Shown here piece after piece: positions 40,284 to 51,035 of a stretch of DNA of 64,000 nucleotides. The position numbers were made by a program, and so were the translations under genes. Numbering within the stretch: position 1 is the first letter of the stretch; each line of letters starts with the position of its first letter. Source of the DNA: Massilia sp. YIM B02443 (GTDB lineage Bacteria; Pseudomonadota; Gammaproteobacteria; Burkholderiales; Burkholderiaceae_D); contig NZ_JASNRA010000002.1 in assembly GCF_030411955.1 (NCBI RefSeq), positions 310,001-374,000 of the forward strand, read 5' to 3'. The notes below the pieces were generated by a model. It worked only from the letters and a program-made list of their open reading frames with translations. It ran no database searches and had not been told where the DNA came from.

Positions 40284-41345
40284 TCACGGCCAGATCGTCG
40301 TCAGCATCGCCGCCAGGTTGTAGCCGCCCTTGATCAGCTGCGTCTTTGCCACCGCCGAGCTCGGTACTGGGTAGTTGTCCGGCACTTCCAGCGCGAAGGT
40401 GTAATAGGTCTCGCCCTTCTTGCCCGTCTGCGGCGTCAGCTTGCCCGGCGTCACGTCGGCGTAGGCCAGCTTGGCCGCCACCAGACCGTCGTTGGCCCAC
40501 TGCACCGGCCAGGTCGCGACGTCGCCCTTCGGCGTGGCGACGTGCGGATGGCTGTCGATCGCCACCTGCGCGAACTGCTCCGGAGTGCGGGTCTTGATGC
40601 GGCGGAAGGCGTAATCCACCGTGGTGCTGTCCCAGTACGAGTGGAACGGCTTGGTCAGCGCCCTGGGCACGCCTTCCTTGATCGCCACGGGCTCGCCGGC
40701 CGGAATCAGCTTCGACGACAGCATGCCCAGGCGCTCGTCGTCGAGCAGCAGGTTGTTGCCGCCGCGCGAATCGAACACCAGCGTCTCGTCGACTTCGGCG
40801 CGGTTCTTCGGCACCACGAACTTGCCGTCCTTGCTCACAAAAGCCGAACCGACGTGCAGCGGCTGGTGGATGTCGCCGGCGAAGTGGGTCAAGAGAATCA
40901 AGGCCTGGCGCTTGCTGAAGTTGTGCGGGTTCAGCGCCGGATCGGTTTTACCTTGCAGGACGGCGATGCACTGCTCCAGCGTCTGCACGATGTCGACGTC
41001 GCTGGTGCCCACGCCGTGCTCGTGGTAGTGGTCGAGCTGGAACGGCGTGTTTGTGTAGTGGTACTCGCTGTGGCGCGGATTGCCGGCCACGTAGTCGACC
41101 ATTTCCTGCGTCTGCGGGCCGCAATAAGTGCCCTTCACGCAGTCGGCCCAGTTGGCGATCGACTCCAGCGTCTCGCCCGGCTGCAGCAGCCTGGCGATCT
41201 CTTTCTGCGCATTGCTGCCCTTGAGCAGCTTGTCGGCAATGGCGCCCACGGCGCGGTGGCCGTCGCGGCCCCAGGCGGCGGCGTCCGGCGCCGCCATCGA
41301 TGCGAAGGCGGCGGTCAAGGCCAGCGCGCATGCAAGTTTCTTCAT
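40284..41345 (-). CDS. Secreted S1/P1-family nuclease
   Basis: 353 aa with signal peptide (about 1-24). The predicted mature N terminus is WGRDGHRAVG, as in S1/P1 nucleases where the N-terminal Trp itself binds zinc. Further zinc/active-site motifs: IANWADCVK, HYTNTP, LTHFAGDIHQPLHVG, DSRGGNNL and FHSYWDST. These enzymes degrade single-stranded DNA/RNA to 5'-nucleotides and can also dephosphorylate 3'-nucleotides. It lies downstream of the lipoprotein 5'-nucleotidase gene (25-base gap), so the two likely form an extracytoplasmic nucleic-acid breakdown unit. Confidence 0.93.
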   Translation of the reverse strand: MKKLACALALTAAFASMAAPDAAAWGRDGHRAVGAIADKLLKGSNAQKEIARLLQPGETLESIANWADCVKGTYCGPQTQEMVDYVAGNPRHSEYHYTNTPFQLDHYHEHGVGTSDVDIVQTLEQCIAVLQGKTDPALNPHNFSKRQALILLTHFAGDIHQPLHVGSAFVSKDGKFVVPKNRAEVDETLVFDSRGGNNLLLDDERLGMLSSKLIPAGEPVAIKEGVPRALTKPFHSYWDSTTVDYAFRRIKTRTPEQFAQVAIDSHPHVATPKGDVATWPVQWANDGLVAAKLAYADVTPGKLTPQTGKKGETYYTFALEVPDNYPVPSSAVAKTQLIKGGYNLAAMLTTIWP

Positions 41346-41370
41346 GATGATTCCTTATCTTTACTGACGC

Positions 41371-43050
<1,680 letters not shown>

Positions 43051-43202
43051 GGGGAAATACCTTTATTGAATGCGGACCACCGTGGCGGTGGTAGAAAAGC
43101 GAAGTGCGAGCGACCTCGGCAGCCGGGATTATCCCATGCGCCGCGACTGCGGGAAATCCTTACAGCGACTGGCTTGCTCACCGATCGGGCAAATTCGCCA
43201 CG

Positions 43203-43232
43203 AAAAAACGGCCGGTGTTTCCACCGGCCGTT
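43203..43232 (-). terminator. Intrinsic terminator of the TonB receptor gene
   Basis: Perfect 11-bp stem (aacggccggtg / caccggccgtt, 3-nt loop plus one base) followed on the minus strand by six T. It begins 31 bases after the receptor stop and separates it from the nucleotidase gene. Confidence 0.9.
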
Positions 43233-43262
43233 CTGGCTCAACTCATGTTGCGTGTCCAGCGA

Positions 43263-46200
43263 TTAGAACTCGTAACGCAGGGTTGCCTGGATGGCCCACT
43301 GCGACTCGCCCTTCGACTGCTTCAGGTCTTGACGCTCGACGTCGTTGCGCACGACGTAGCGGTAACGGCCCTGCTCGTCCACACCGGCGTAGTCGACGAA
43401 GCTGCGTGCCATGCCACCGTTCGACTGGAAGCTGACTTCTTCGGTACGGCCCCACTTCTTGTTCAGCAGGTTGCCGAAGTTCATGAAGTCGAGCGTGAAG
43501 GTTGCCTTGTTGCGCGCGAAGATGCCCGGGATTTCCTGGCTGATACGCACGTCGAAGGTGTTGACCCATTCCGAGGTGCTGTTGTTACGCTTCACGACAC
43601 CGCCGGCCGAACCATGCAGGCCCTTGTTGGCGTTGACCACGTCCCAGAAACGCTGCTCGTTGGCGCGGTTGGTCGCGGTATCGCCCACGAACACGACTTC
43701 GCCGGAACCGAACGCGGTCGGGATGTACATCAGGTCGTTGCCGGCCAGGCCGTCGCCGTTCAGGTCATTGTTGATCGTCCAGCTGTACGGACGGCCTTCA
43801 CGACCTTCGTAGAACACGCCCAGGCGGGTGTTGTAGTTCTCGAAGAACTTCTTCTGGAAGTTCATCAAGGCGTTCACACGGTTCTTGATGGCGTAGCTCG
43901 AGGTCGCGGCAACTTCCTCGTTCGGGTTGAACACCGAACGGCCGTTGAAGTTCGAGTTCGACACCGACGAGGTCAGCGGCGAGACTTCGGTCGAATCGGT
44001 GTAGGTGTAGGCCACCGACCAGCCAAAGCCCTTCGTCAGCGGCTTCGACAGCGACATGGTCAGCACTTTCGCATCGCCCTTGTCGGTATCGCGCGCCACC
44101 AGCACGTTGCCGTAGCTGCGGTTGCTCAGCGCCTTGCTGGTCGCGCAGTTGTTGACCAGGGTCGCGGCGTTGCGGGCCACGTTGTAGCAGGCGGCGCTGC
44201 GGCCGGCGGCGTCCCAGAACAGCTGACGGCCATCGCTACCGGTGGCGGTCGCTGCGCCCAGGTTCAGGTGCTCGTAATAGATGCCGTTCTTGTTCTTGGT
44301 GTACAGGGCTTCGGCGCCAAACACCAGGCCGTACCATGGCAGTTCGGTGTCGAACGCCAGGTTGGCTTTCCAGATCGAAGGCTGACGCAGGCCCGGATCC
44401 AGGAAGTCGACGTTGGCTGCCGGGATGGCGCCGGCGACGACCGGCTGGCCATCCGGGTTGAAGCTGATCAGGCCGCCAGTGGTCGGGCAGCGGGTCGCGC
44501 CGCTACCCGAGCAGCTGATGGTCTGTGCGGCCACGCCCGGGTTCGAGAATGGGTTCGACATCCACACGGCTGCCGCCGCGCCCTGGAACAGGCCGAAACC
44601 ACCGCGCAGCTGGGCTGGACGCGGCGACTTGTCGAAGCGGTAGTTGAAGCCGAAACGCGGCTGGACCAGGTCGGTGCCGTCGATGGTGCGGGTATTGTCC
44701 AGACCGAAGCCGCCGCTCTGGCGGGTGTTGGTTGCCGGATTGCCAGGCACCAGCGGGCGTGCCGCGGCGGCGTTGGCCAGCGGCGTGCCGCCGACGTCGT
44801 TACGGTCGTAACGCACGCCGTAGGTCAGGGTCAGCTGGTCGTTGACGCTCCAGGTATCCTGCAGGAACAGGCCAGTGTTCTTCAGTTCGAACTGGGCAAC
44901 GGCGTTGTCCAGCGAACCGCCAGGCACGGCGCGCTGCACGCTGTAGCTGGTAGGACGGCCGAGGCGGAAGTTCTCCAGCACCGACGCTTCGATCTGTGCG
45001 GCGCTTGCGGTGGCGCAGTTCGCCAGCGTGCAGCCGAAGGTGTAGTTGCCGTAGACGTCTTGCAGGAAGGCGTTGTAGATCTTGTTTTCGGTACGATCGA
45101 CACCGAACTTCACTTCGTGGTCGCCCAGGATCCAGTTGGCGCCGGCGTAGTAGTCTTTGGTCTTGTTGCGCAGCACGTTGTTGTGACGGCTACGCTCGGT
45201 ACCGAAGCGCAGGAAGCGGTCGCGGTCCGAGGTGCCCGACGGTGCGCCTTCCGGCAGGGCGCCGGTGAACTGCAGGCTCATTGCCGGAGTACGGGTGGCG
45301 TTGCTCGGCACCGAATCGTAGTCGCGGGTCGAGAATTTCAGCTCGGTCGAGAAGTTCGGGGTCCAGTCCGAGAACAGCTGGCCGACCACGGTCTCGATCG
45401 ACTTGCCCTGGTTGTAGAAGCTCGACGACAGGCCGACTTCGGTGGCCGAGTAGCCCGGGTAGAACGGCTCTGCCTGTTCGGTCTTGGCGTAACGCAGGTT
45501 GGCGCGGTGCTCGTCGGTGATGTTCCAGTCAAACTTGACCATGCGCTCTTTCGAGGTCAGCAGCGAGCCGCCGGCAGCGACGCCGCCGATGTCGATGCCG
45601 TACACATCGCGGGCGATGTTCTGGGCGCTGGTGATGGCCGACTGGGTAATGCCGACGGTGGTGCCGAGGCCGGCGCCGACCGGTCCGAAGTCCGGGCTCG
45701 AACGCGAGCTCTCGAAGTTTTCGGCCAGGGCGTAGATGAACAGCTTGTCCTCGATCAGCGGACCCGATGCCCAGATACCCTTGGTGGTTTCCTTCGACTT
45801 CGGCGGGTTGCTGTAGGTGTCGGTGATCGGGTCGTAACGGTCGCCCGACATGGTGTCGTTGCGGAACACGTAGTACACGCCGCCACGATAGGTGTTGGTG
45901 CCCGACTTGGTCACGGCGTTGATGTTGGCGCCGGTGTAGCCCTTCTGGGTGACGTCGTAGTTGGCGACGTTGACCTGCACCGACTGGATCGCTTCGATCG
46001 AGATCGGCTGACGTGCGGTCGGGCTGCCGTTCGATTCCAGGCCGAAGGTGTCGTTGATGGCGACGCCGTCGATGGTCATCGAGTTGTAGCGCGAGTTCTG
46101 GCCGGCGACCGAGATTTCGCCGCGGTCCTTGTCGGTCTGCGACACGCGCGGGTCGATACGGGCGTAATCCTGCAGGTTACGCTGGATCGATGCCTGGGTC

Positions 46201-46646
46201 TGCAGTTCGGTGTTGCTGATCGCGGTGCCGGCGCCCATGGCGCTGCGCGAAAAGACCTCGGCGCGCGCGGCGTTGCCGGTCACGGCCACGGTCTGGATCT
46301 TCTGGCCCAGGGTGGCGTCGATTTCGGCGGTTTGCGCCAGGTCGGTGAAGACGTTGTCACGGGTTTCGGTGACGCCATCCTTGGTGATGGTAATCGTGTA
46401 AGGACCACCCACGCGCAGGCCGCGCGCGACGTAACGGCCTTCGTTGTCGGTGACGACATTGCTGACAGAACCGGACTCGACGTGCGTGATCGTCACCTGG
46501 GCGCCGGCGGCTGGCGCGCCGCTCGATGCCGAAATACGGCCGCCGATCGCCGAAGTGGTGTTCTGTGCAAACGACGGCGCAGCCGCCAGTGCAACGGACA
46601 AAGCCAGCGCCAACTTGGTGAGCCGGATCTGTTGTTGAGTGATCAT
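43263..46646 (-). CDS. Large Oar-like TonB-dependent receptor
   Basis: 1127 aa. Start chosen at MITQQQIRLTKLALALSV (signal peptide, cleavage after SFA-Q); an ATG eight codons earlier is possible. N-terminal carboxypeptidase-regulatory-like domain (about 28-105: GRISASSGAPAAGAQVTITH), plug domain (QTVAVTGNAARAEVF, then YNSMTIDGVAINDTFG and YTGANINAVTKSGTNTYRGG) and a long barrel ending WAIQATLRYEF. This is the Oar/OmpA-like TonB receptor class that takes up large substrates or takes part in secretion. It sits between the secreted adenosine deaminase and the nucleotidase/nuclease pair, so a nucleic-acid or nucleoside-related substrate is possible, not shown. Confidence 0.92.
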   Translation of the reverse strand: MITQQQIRLTKLALALSVALAAAPSFAQNTTSAIGGRISASSGAPAAGAQVTITHVESGSVSNVVTDNEGRYVARGLRVGGPYTITITKDGVTETRDNVFTDLAQTAEIDATLGQKIQTVAVTGNAARAEVFSRSAMGAGTAISNTELQTQASIQRNLQDYARIDPRVSQTDKDRGEISVAGQNSRYNSMTIDGVAINDTFGLESNGSPTARQPISIEAIQSVQVNVANYDVTQKGYTGANINAVTKSGTNTYRGGVYYVFRNDTMSGDRYDPITDTYSNPPKSKETTKGIWASGPLIEDKLFIYALAENFESSRSSPDFGPVGAGLGTTVGITQSAITSAQNIARDVYGIDIGGVAAGGSLLTSKERMVKFDWNITDEHRANLRYAKTEQAEPFYPGYSATEVGLSSSFYNQGKSIETVVGQLFSDWTPNFSTELKFSTRDYDSVPSNATRTPAMSLQFTGALPEGAPSGTSDRDRFLRFGTERSRHNNVLRNKTKDYYAGANWILGDHEVKFGVDRTENKIYNAFLQDVYGNYTFGCTLANCATASAAQIEASVLENFRLGRPTSYSVQRAVPGGSLDNAVAQFELKNTGLFLQDTWSVNDQLTLTYGVRYDRNDVGGTPLANAAAARPLVPGNPATNTRQSGGFGLDNTRTIDGTDLVQPRFGFNYRFDKSPRPAQLRGGFGLFQGAAAAVWMSNPFSNPGVAAQTISCSGSGATRCPTTGGLISFNPDGQPVVAGAIPAANVDFLDPGLRQPSIWKANLAFDTELPWYGLVFGAEALYTKNKNGIYYEHLNLGAATATGSDGRQLFWDAAGRSAACYNVARNAATLVNNCATSKALSNRSYGNVLVARDTDKGDAKVLTMSLSKPLTKGFGWSVAYTYTDSTEVSPLTSSVSNSNFNGRSVFNPNEEVAATSSYAIKNRVNALMNFQKKFFENYNTRLGVFYEGREGRPYSWTINNDLNGDGLAGNDLMYIPTAFGSGEVVFVGDTATNRANEQRFWDVVNANKGLHGSAGGVVKRNNSTSEWVNTFDVRISQEIPGIFARNKATFTLDFMNFGNLLNKKWGRTEEVSFQSNGGMARSFVDYAGVDEQGRYRYVVRNDVERQDLKQSKGESQWAIQATLRYEF

Positions 46647-46995
46647 TGATAACCCCAAAAAGAACTTCAAGTTATTGTTGGGCGCCCGAAAGGACGCCTT
46701 CCCCTACGATTTACAGCTTATTTTTTGCTCTGGTGCGCCGGCGATTCAGCCGACAAGCGGCTGCGATTGTATCGTTGCAATGTTTCAACAAAATGACGCG
46801 GTGAAGTGATGGGTTACAGCGGAATTCCGCCAATATGCATGACCTTTGAACAAGCCGACAAATTCGTTTTGCCTTACTTATTCAGAGGTTTTGGATATAA
46901 ATCACCGCGCAAGTGTTGTCCTTACGCGACACAATCCTGACATTTCAAGCCCGGAATATGACAAGGCGGGATTATATGGGCGGCATGCTTCATTG

Positions 46996-47016
46996 GAATT
47001 TTTTCGCAAAAAATTC
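46996..47016. repeat. AT-rich inverted repeat upstream of the TonB receptor
   Basis: Perfect 9-bp inverted repeat gaatttttt / aaaaaattc around cgc. It sits in the 511-base gene-free region (46647-47157) between the receptor start and the adenosine deaminase end, which is clearly lower in GC than the genes. Candidate regulator site or transcript hairpin. Confidence 0.45.
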
Positions 47017-47062
47017 GGCTGAAGTCAGGGGAAAGCGAAGATTTTTGTAGCAAGAAGGCGAC

Positions 47063-47087
47063 ATAAGTTAATTTTGAATTAACTTAT
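47063..47087. repeat. AT-rich palindrome in the same region
   Basis: Perfect 11-bp inverted repeat ataagttaatt / aattaacttat around ttg, 46 bases beyond the first inverted repeat. The rest of 46647-47157 shows no open frame; it must hold the receptor promoter. Dyads of this type are typical operator sites. Confidence 0.45.
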
Positions 47088-47124
47088 TACCAAAAAGTCG
47101 CTGAAGATTTATGACAGGGAAGAC

Positions 47125-47143
47125 GGTCCGGCAGGGCCGGACC
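47125..47143 (-). terminator. Hairpin after the adenosine deaminase gene
   Basis: Perfect 8-bp stem ggtccggc / gccggacc with a 3-nt loop, 14 bases downstream of the deaminase stop on the minus strand; followed by gtcttccct, a weak U-rich tail. Confidence 0.5.
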
Positions 47144-47157
47144 GGGGTGCGCAGACT

Positions 47158-48651
47158 TTATTTGGCCGGCACGGCGCGCGCGTCCAAAGCGGCCATTGCA
47201 GCTTCGAAATCGGCGAAACGTCCATCCAACTGACGGGTCAGCCGTTGCTTTTCCGCGACGGGGAGGAATGCATAGCGGATACTGGCGTACGAGGTTTTTT
47301 TCACTTCCGCGTAGCTTGGCTTGAACTGGCTGGCGAACTGCACGTATTCCTGGCTCAGCGTATGGCGGGTCACGCCGGCATCGTCGGTCGAGATCACGTA
47401 CGGCACGCCGTAGCGGCGGTACAGGTTGAGCGGGTGGCTGGCGCCGGCGACGCCGCTGATGAAGGCGTTCGAGGTCAGGTTGATCTCGACCGGGATGTCC
47501 TTGTCACGCATGGTCTTCATGATCGCCGGCGCGTTGGCTTCATGCGCCAGGTCGAGGCCGTGGCCGATACGGTGCGCGCCGGCCACGCTGACGGCCTGGT
47601 CGATGTGGAACTTCAGGCCTTCCGGCGGCACCTCGCCCAGCGCCAGTTCGCCGGCGTGCATCGCCACCTTCACGTCCGGATACTTGGCCTTCATGAAGCG
47701 GAACATCTTCATGTGGAGCAGGTAGTCGCGCATCGGCACGTGCTGGCTTTCCTGGCCGACGATGTTGACGCCGACGATGCGCGGGTTCTTCTGCGCGGCC
47801 TTGAAGCTCGACACCATCGACGAGAACACCATCGATGGATTCAGCAGGCGCAGCACGTAGTTCTGGTAGCGCATGGTGAAGCGCTCGTCGTCGATGCCGT
47901 CCGACGCCTTGACGATATTGGCGACGAAATCGTCGATCGTCTTGTTGAAGGCCGGGTCCGCGTCCAGTTTGGCGAAGGCGGCGCGCATGGCGGCGTCGAG
48001 CGCCTTGTCGTCGTCGACATTCTTCCACGCCTGGGTGTCGAAGTCGGCGTTCGGCACGAACGGCGACAGCAGGAACATGGTTTCGATGTAGCCGACGTTC
48101 TCGGCGATGGCGCGCGTCTTGATCTCTTGCAGGCCTTCGCGCAGGTTGTCGTTGGCGACCGGGCCGAAGTAGCCGAAGGTATGGAAGAAGCGGCGGTCCG
48201 GGGCGATCTGCTCGGAGAAGTGGTTGTAGAAATCCTTGTTCGACCAGCGCTTGACCAGCTCGCGCCAAGTGTTTTCGTCGGCGTTGACCTCGGCGCCCGA
48301 CAGGCAGGTGCGCTGCGCGGCCGGCTTGGCGCGTTCGGCGGCGATGACTGCCTTGTCGGTCTCGATGCGGTAGCTGTTCTTGTCGATGCAGAAGCCCTGC
48401 TTGTCGACGAAGTCGACATAGCTCTCGGCATAGATCGCGCCCGAGTAGTGGTGATGCAGGTCGCCGCCCTTCGGCATCTGGGTGAAGAACATGGTCAGGC
48501 CGGCCAGGTTCGGCTGGTCGCCGGCGATCAGCGCGGCGTAGTGGCGCGCGGTCTTCGCTTCGTTGGCGCCGGTGGCCGGTTCTTTCGCCACCGCCGGAGC
48601 GCCGGCAACGGCAAGCGCCAGCAAGGCGCCGGCGGTCAAGGTCTTGTGCAT
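47158..48651 (-). CDS. Secreted adenosine deaminase (ADGF/CECR1-like)
   Basis: 497 aa from MHKTLTAGALLALAVAGAPA, a signal peptide cleaved near AVA-KE; an in-frame extension to 48741 has no ribosome site. Metal and catalytic motifs of adenosine deaminases are intact: GGDLHHHYSGAIYAES (HxH about 66-68), MHAGELALGE (His, Glu), RIGHGLDLAHE (His) and VISTDDAGVTRHTLSQE (Asp pair). The length and the insert between HxH and the barrel fit the secreted ADGF-like group rather than cytosolic Add. It would convert (deoxy)adenosine to (deoxy)inosine in the periplasm, between the 5'-nucleotidase and the nucleoside importer. Confidence 0.9.
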   Translation of the reverse strand: MHKTLTAGALLALAVAGAPAVAKEPATGANEAKTARHYAALIAGDQPNLAGLTMFFTQMPKGGDLHHHYSGAIYAESYVDFVDKQGFCIDKNSYRIETDKAVIAAERAKPAAQRTCLSGAEVNADENTWRELVKRWSNKDFYNHFSEQIAPDRRFFHTFGYFGPVANDNLREGLQEIKTRAIAENVGYIETMFLLSPFVPNADFDTQAWKNVDDDKALDAAMRAAFAKLDADPAFNKTIDDFVANIVKASDGIDDERFTMRYQNYVLRLLNPSMVFSSMVSSFKAAQKNPRIVGVNIVGQESQHVPMRDYLLHMKMFRFMKAKYPDVKVAMHAGELALGEVPPEGLKFHIDQAVSVAGAHRIGHGLDLAHEANAPAIMKTMRDKDIPVEINLTSNAFISGVAGASHPLNLYRRYGVPYVISTDDAGVTRHTLSQEYVQFASQFKPSYAEVKKTSYASIRYAFLPVAEKQRLTRQLDGRFADFEAAMAALDARAVPAK

Positions 48652-48747
48652 GGTGTGCTTTCTGGATGAATGACGTCCGCTCGTGCGGGCGGACGTTCGC
48701 GCCACTGTAACGCCTTCACTCATCGTTTGCAATCTTGCCACTTGCCC

Positions 48748-50058
48748 TCAACCGGCCCGGACGTGCACCCGGCGGCCGGCCGAATAGGTCGCGGCCACGG
48801 TGCGGTCGTCGCCCAGCAGCGCCAGCGCGAACAGCAGTTCTTCCAGAGCGTTGCAGTGGCCGGTCCGGCGCGCCAGCAGCGGCGTCGCCTGCGGGTCGAG
48901 CACCACGAAGTCCGCTTCCAGGCCGGCGGCGAAGCTGCCGATCGTGTCGTCCAGGCGCATGGCGCGCGCCGCGCCGAGCGTGGCGAGATAAAACATGCGC
49001 AGCGCCGGCAGGTAGCTGCCCTTCAGGCGCGCCACTTTATAGGCTTCGTTCATGGTCTGCAGCATCGAGAACGAGGTGCCGGCGCCGACGTCGGTGCCAA
49101 GCGAGAGCAGCATCCCGGCCTGGTCGGCGCGCTCGAAGTCGAACAGGCCGCTGCCCAGGAACAGGTTCGAGGTCGGGCACACGCTGGCGGCCGAACCCGT
49201 GGCCGCCATGCGCGCCATGTCCGCGTCATCGAGCCAGATGCAGTGGCCGAACATGGCGCGCGGGCGCATCAGGCCGAAGCGTTCGTACACGTCGAGGTAG
49301 CTGCGCGCCTGCGGGAACAGCTCACCGACCCACTGGCATTCGTCCCGGTTTTCCGAGACGTGGGTCTGGATGAAGGTGTCCGGGTGGCGCGCCGCCAGTT
49401 CGCCGGTCAGGCGCAGCTGGACGTCGGTCGAGGTCGGGGCGAAGCGCGGCGTGATCGCGTACAGCGCGCGGCCGCGCTTGTGCCATTTGTCGATCAGGGC
49501 TTCGCTCTGTCCCAGGTCGCCTTCGAGGTCGCGCAGGAAATCCGGGCAGTGGCGGTCCATCAGCACCTTGCCGGCCACCATGCGCAGGTTGCGCGCTTCG
49601 CTGGCCTCGAAGAATTCGTCGACCGATTGCGGATGCACGGTGCAGTACACCATGGCGGTGGTGGTGCCGCAGCGCAGCAGCTCGTCGAGGAAGAAGTCGG
49701 CGGTCGAGCGCGCGTGCGGCGCGTCGTGGAAGCGGCCTTCGCTCGGGAAGGTATACGTTTCCAGCCACGGCAGCAGGCCTGGCGCCGGCGAGGCGATCAT
49801 GTCGGTCTGCGGGTAATGCAGGTGGGTGTCGATGAAGCCGGGGGCGATCACCTTGCCGCGGTAATCCAGCGGTTCGACGCCGGGCGGCAGCGTGCCGCTC
49901 AGGGCGGCGTAGTCGCCGGCGGCTTTTACGCGGCCGTCTTCGACGACCAGCAGGCCGTCTTCGTGCCACAGCGTGGCGCCGTCGTCGAACGCCGGATCGG
50001 CGCGGAAGTGCAGCAAGCTCGCACGGTAGGCTTGCACGTTGTATGGTGCGGTGGACAT
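48748..50058 (-). CDS. guaD: Guanine deaminase
   Basis: 436 aa amidohydrolase. Zinc motif PGFIDTHLHYPQTDMI (HxH), HVSENRDECQWV, GHCIWLDDADMARMA, and SLGTDVGAGTSFSMLQTMNE (catalytic Asp). It deaminates guanine to xanthine. Start at MSTAPYNVQAYRAS in a TGATG overlap with the xdhC stop; an in-frame ATG further upstream falls inside xdhC. Last gene of the xdhA-B-C-guaD operon, supplying xanthine to the dehydrogenase encoded by it. Confidence 0.95.
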   Translation of the reverse strand: MSTAPYNVQAYRASLLHFRADPAFDDGATLWHEDGLLVVEDGRVKAAGDYAALSGTLPPGVEPLDYRGKVIAPGFIDTHLHYPQTDMIASPAPGLLPWLETYTFPSEGRFHDAPHARSTADFFLDELLRCGTTTAMVYCTVHPQSVDEFFEASEARNLRMVAGKVLMDRHCPDFLRDLEGDLGQSEALIDKWHKRGRALYAITPRFAPTSTDVQLRLTGELAARHPDTFIQTHVSENRDECQWVGELFPQARSYLDVYERFGLMRPRAMFGHCIWLDDADMARMAATGSAASVCPTSNLFLGSGLFDFERADQAGMLLSLGTDVGAGTSFSMLQTMNEAYKVARLKGSYLPALRMFYLATLGAARAMRLDDTIGSFAAGLEADFVVLDPQATPLLARRTGHCNALEELLFALALLGDDRTVAATYSAGRRVHVRAG

Positions 50059-51035
50059 CAATGGAATTCCGGTTGTTCTTCGGGAGTGGCTGCTTCCCAT
50101 ACAGAGAGCAGCTGGGCCGCGACCGACGCTGCGATCACGGCCGGGGCCTTGCCGGCGATGCCGGGCAGGCCGATCGGGCATACCATACCAGCAAGCCGCG
50201 TTTCAGGCACGCCGCGTTCGCGCAGGCGCGCCTCGAACTGGCTGCGCTTGGTGGCGGATCCGATCAGGCCGAACCAGTCGGCGCTCGAGCGCGACAGGAT
50301 CGCGTGGCACAGGCGCAGGTCGAGCGCGTGGCTGTGGGTCATGACCAGGAAGCTGGTGCCGGGAGCGGCGTTGTCGACCAGCGCTTCCGGGGTGTCGGTG
50401 GCTTCGACCGTCACGTTGGCCGGGATCTGTGGCGGGAACAGGTCGTCGCGCTGGTCGACCCAGGTGACGCGGCATGGCAGTTCGCTTAGCGCGCGCACGA
50501 TGGCGGCGCCGACGTGGCCGGCGCCGAACAGCATCAGGTGGGCGCGCGGGGCCAGCACGGCATCGACCAGCCAGCGGCAACCGCCCTCGCCTTCGGTCAC
50601 GCGGGTGGCGCGCTCGTTGCCGAATGCAGGAGTGTCGGCGCTGCCGGCCAGCCGCGCGCCGGCCGCATCGAACAGCGCCGAATCGTGGACGCCGTCGAGG
50701 GCGACCACGCGCCAGGTATCGTCGTTGCGGCGCGCGCGCAGCACGGCCATCTGGTCGGCATCGGCGGGTTCGAACGCCAGCCAGGCGACGCCGCCGCAGC
50801 ACTGGCCCAGGCTCGGGCCGAGCGCAAAGCGCTCGAAGCGGTGGGTGGCGCCGGCCTGCAGCATGGCGCGCGCGATCTCCAGCGCGCGGTGCTCCAGGTG
50901 GCCGCCGCCGATGGTGCCGTCAAAACCATCGGCGCGCACCAGCATCCGGGCGCCCGGTTCGCGCGGCACCGAGCCCTTGCTCGCAGCCACCGTCACCAGC
51001 ACTCCGCCCGCTTCGCTGAGCCAGTCGTTCATCAT
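50058..51035 (-). CDS. xdhC: Xanthine dehydrogenase accessory protein XdhC
   Basis: 325 aa. XdhC inserts the sulfurated molybdenum cofactor into XdhB. Motifs: KGSVPREPGARMLV, GTIGGGHLEHRALEIAR, LFGAGHVGAAIVRAL, VMTHSHALDLRLCHAIL and FGLIGSATKRSQFEARLRE. Its double ATG overlaps the xdhB stop, and its stop overlaps guaD. Confidence 0.95.
   Translation of the reverse strand: MMNDWLSEAGGVLVTVAASKGSVPREPGARMLVRADGFDGTIGGGHLEHRALEIARAMLQAGATHRFERFALGPSLGQCCGGVAWLAFEPADADQMAVLRARRNDDTWRVVALDGVHDSALFDAAGARLAGSADTPAFGNERATRVTEGEGGCRWLVDAVLAPRAHLMLFGAGHVGAAIVRALSELPCRVTWVDQRDDLFPPQIPANVTVEATDTPEALVDNAAPGTSFLVMTHSHALDLRLCHAILSRSSADWFGLIGSATKRSQFEARLRERGVPETRLAGMVCPIGLPGIAGKAPAVIAASVAAQLLSVWEAATPEEQPEFH

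Noticed and set aside
43104..46649. 1181-codon plus-strand open frame
   Set aside because: Exact antisense of the TonB receptor; no protein-like motifs and the composition of a mirror frame.
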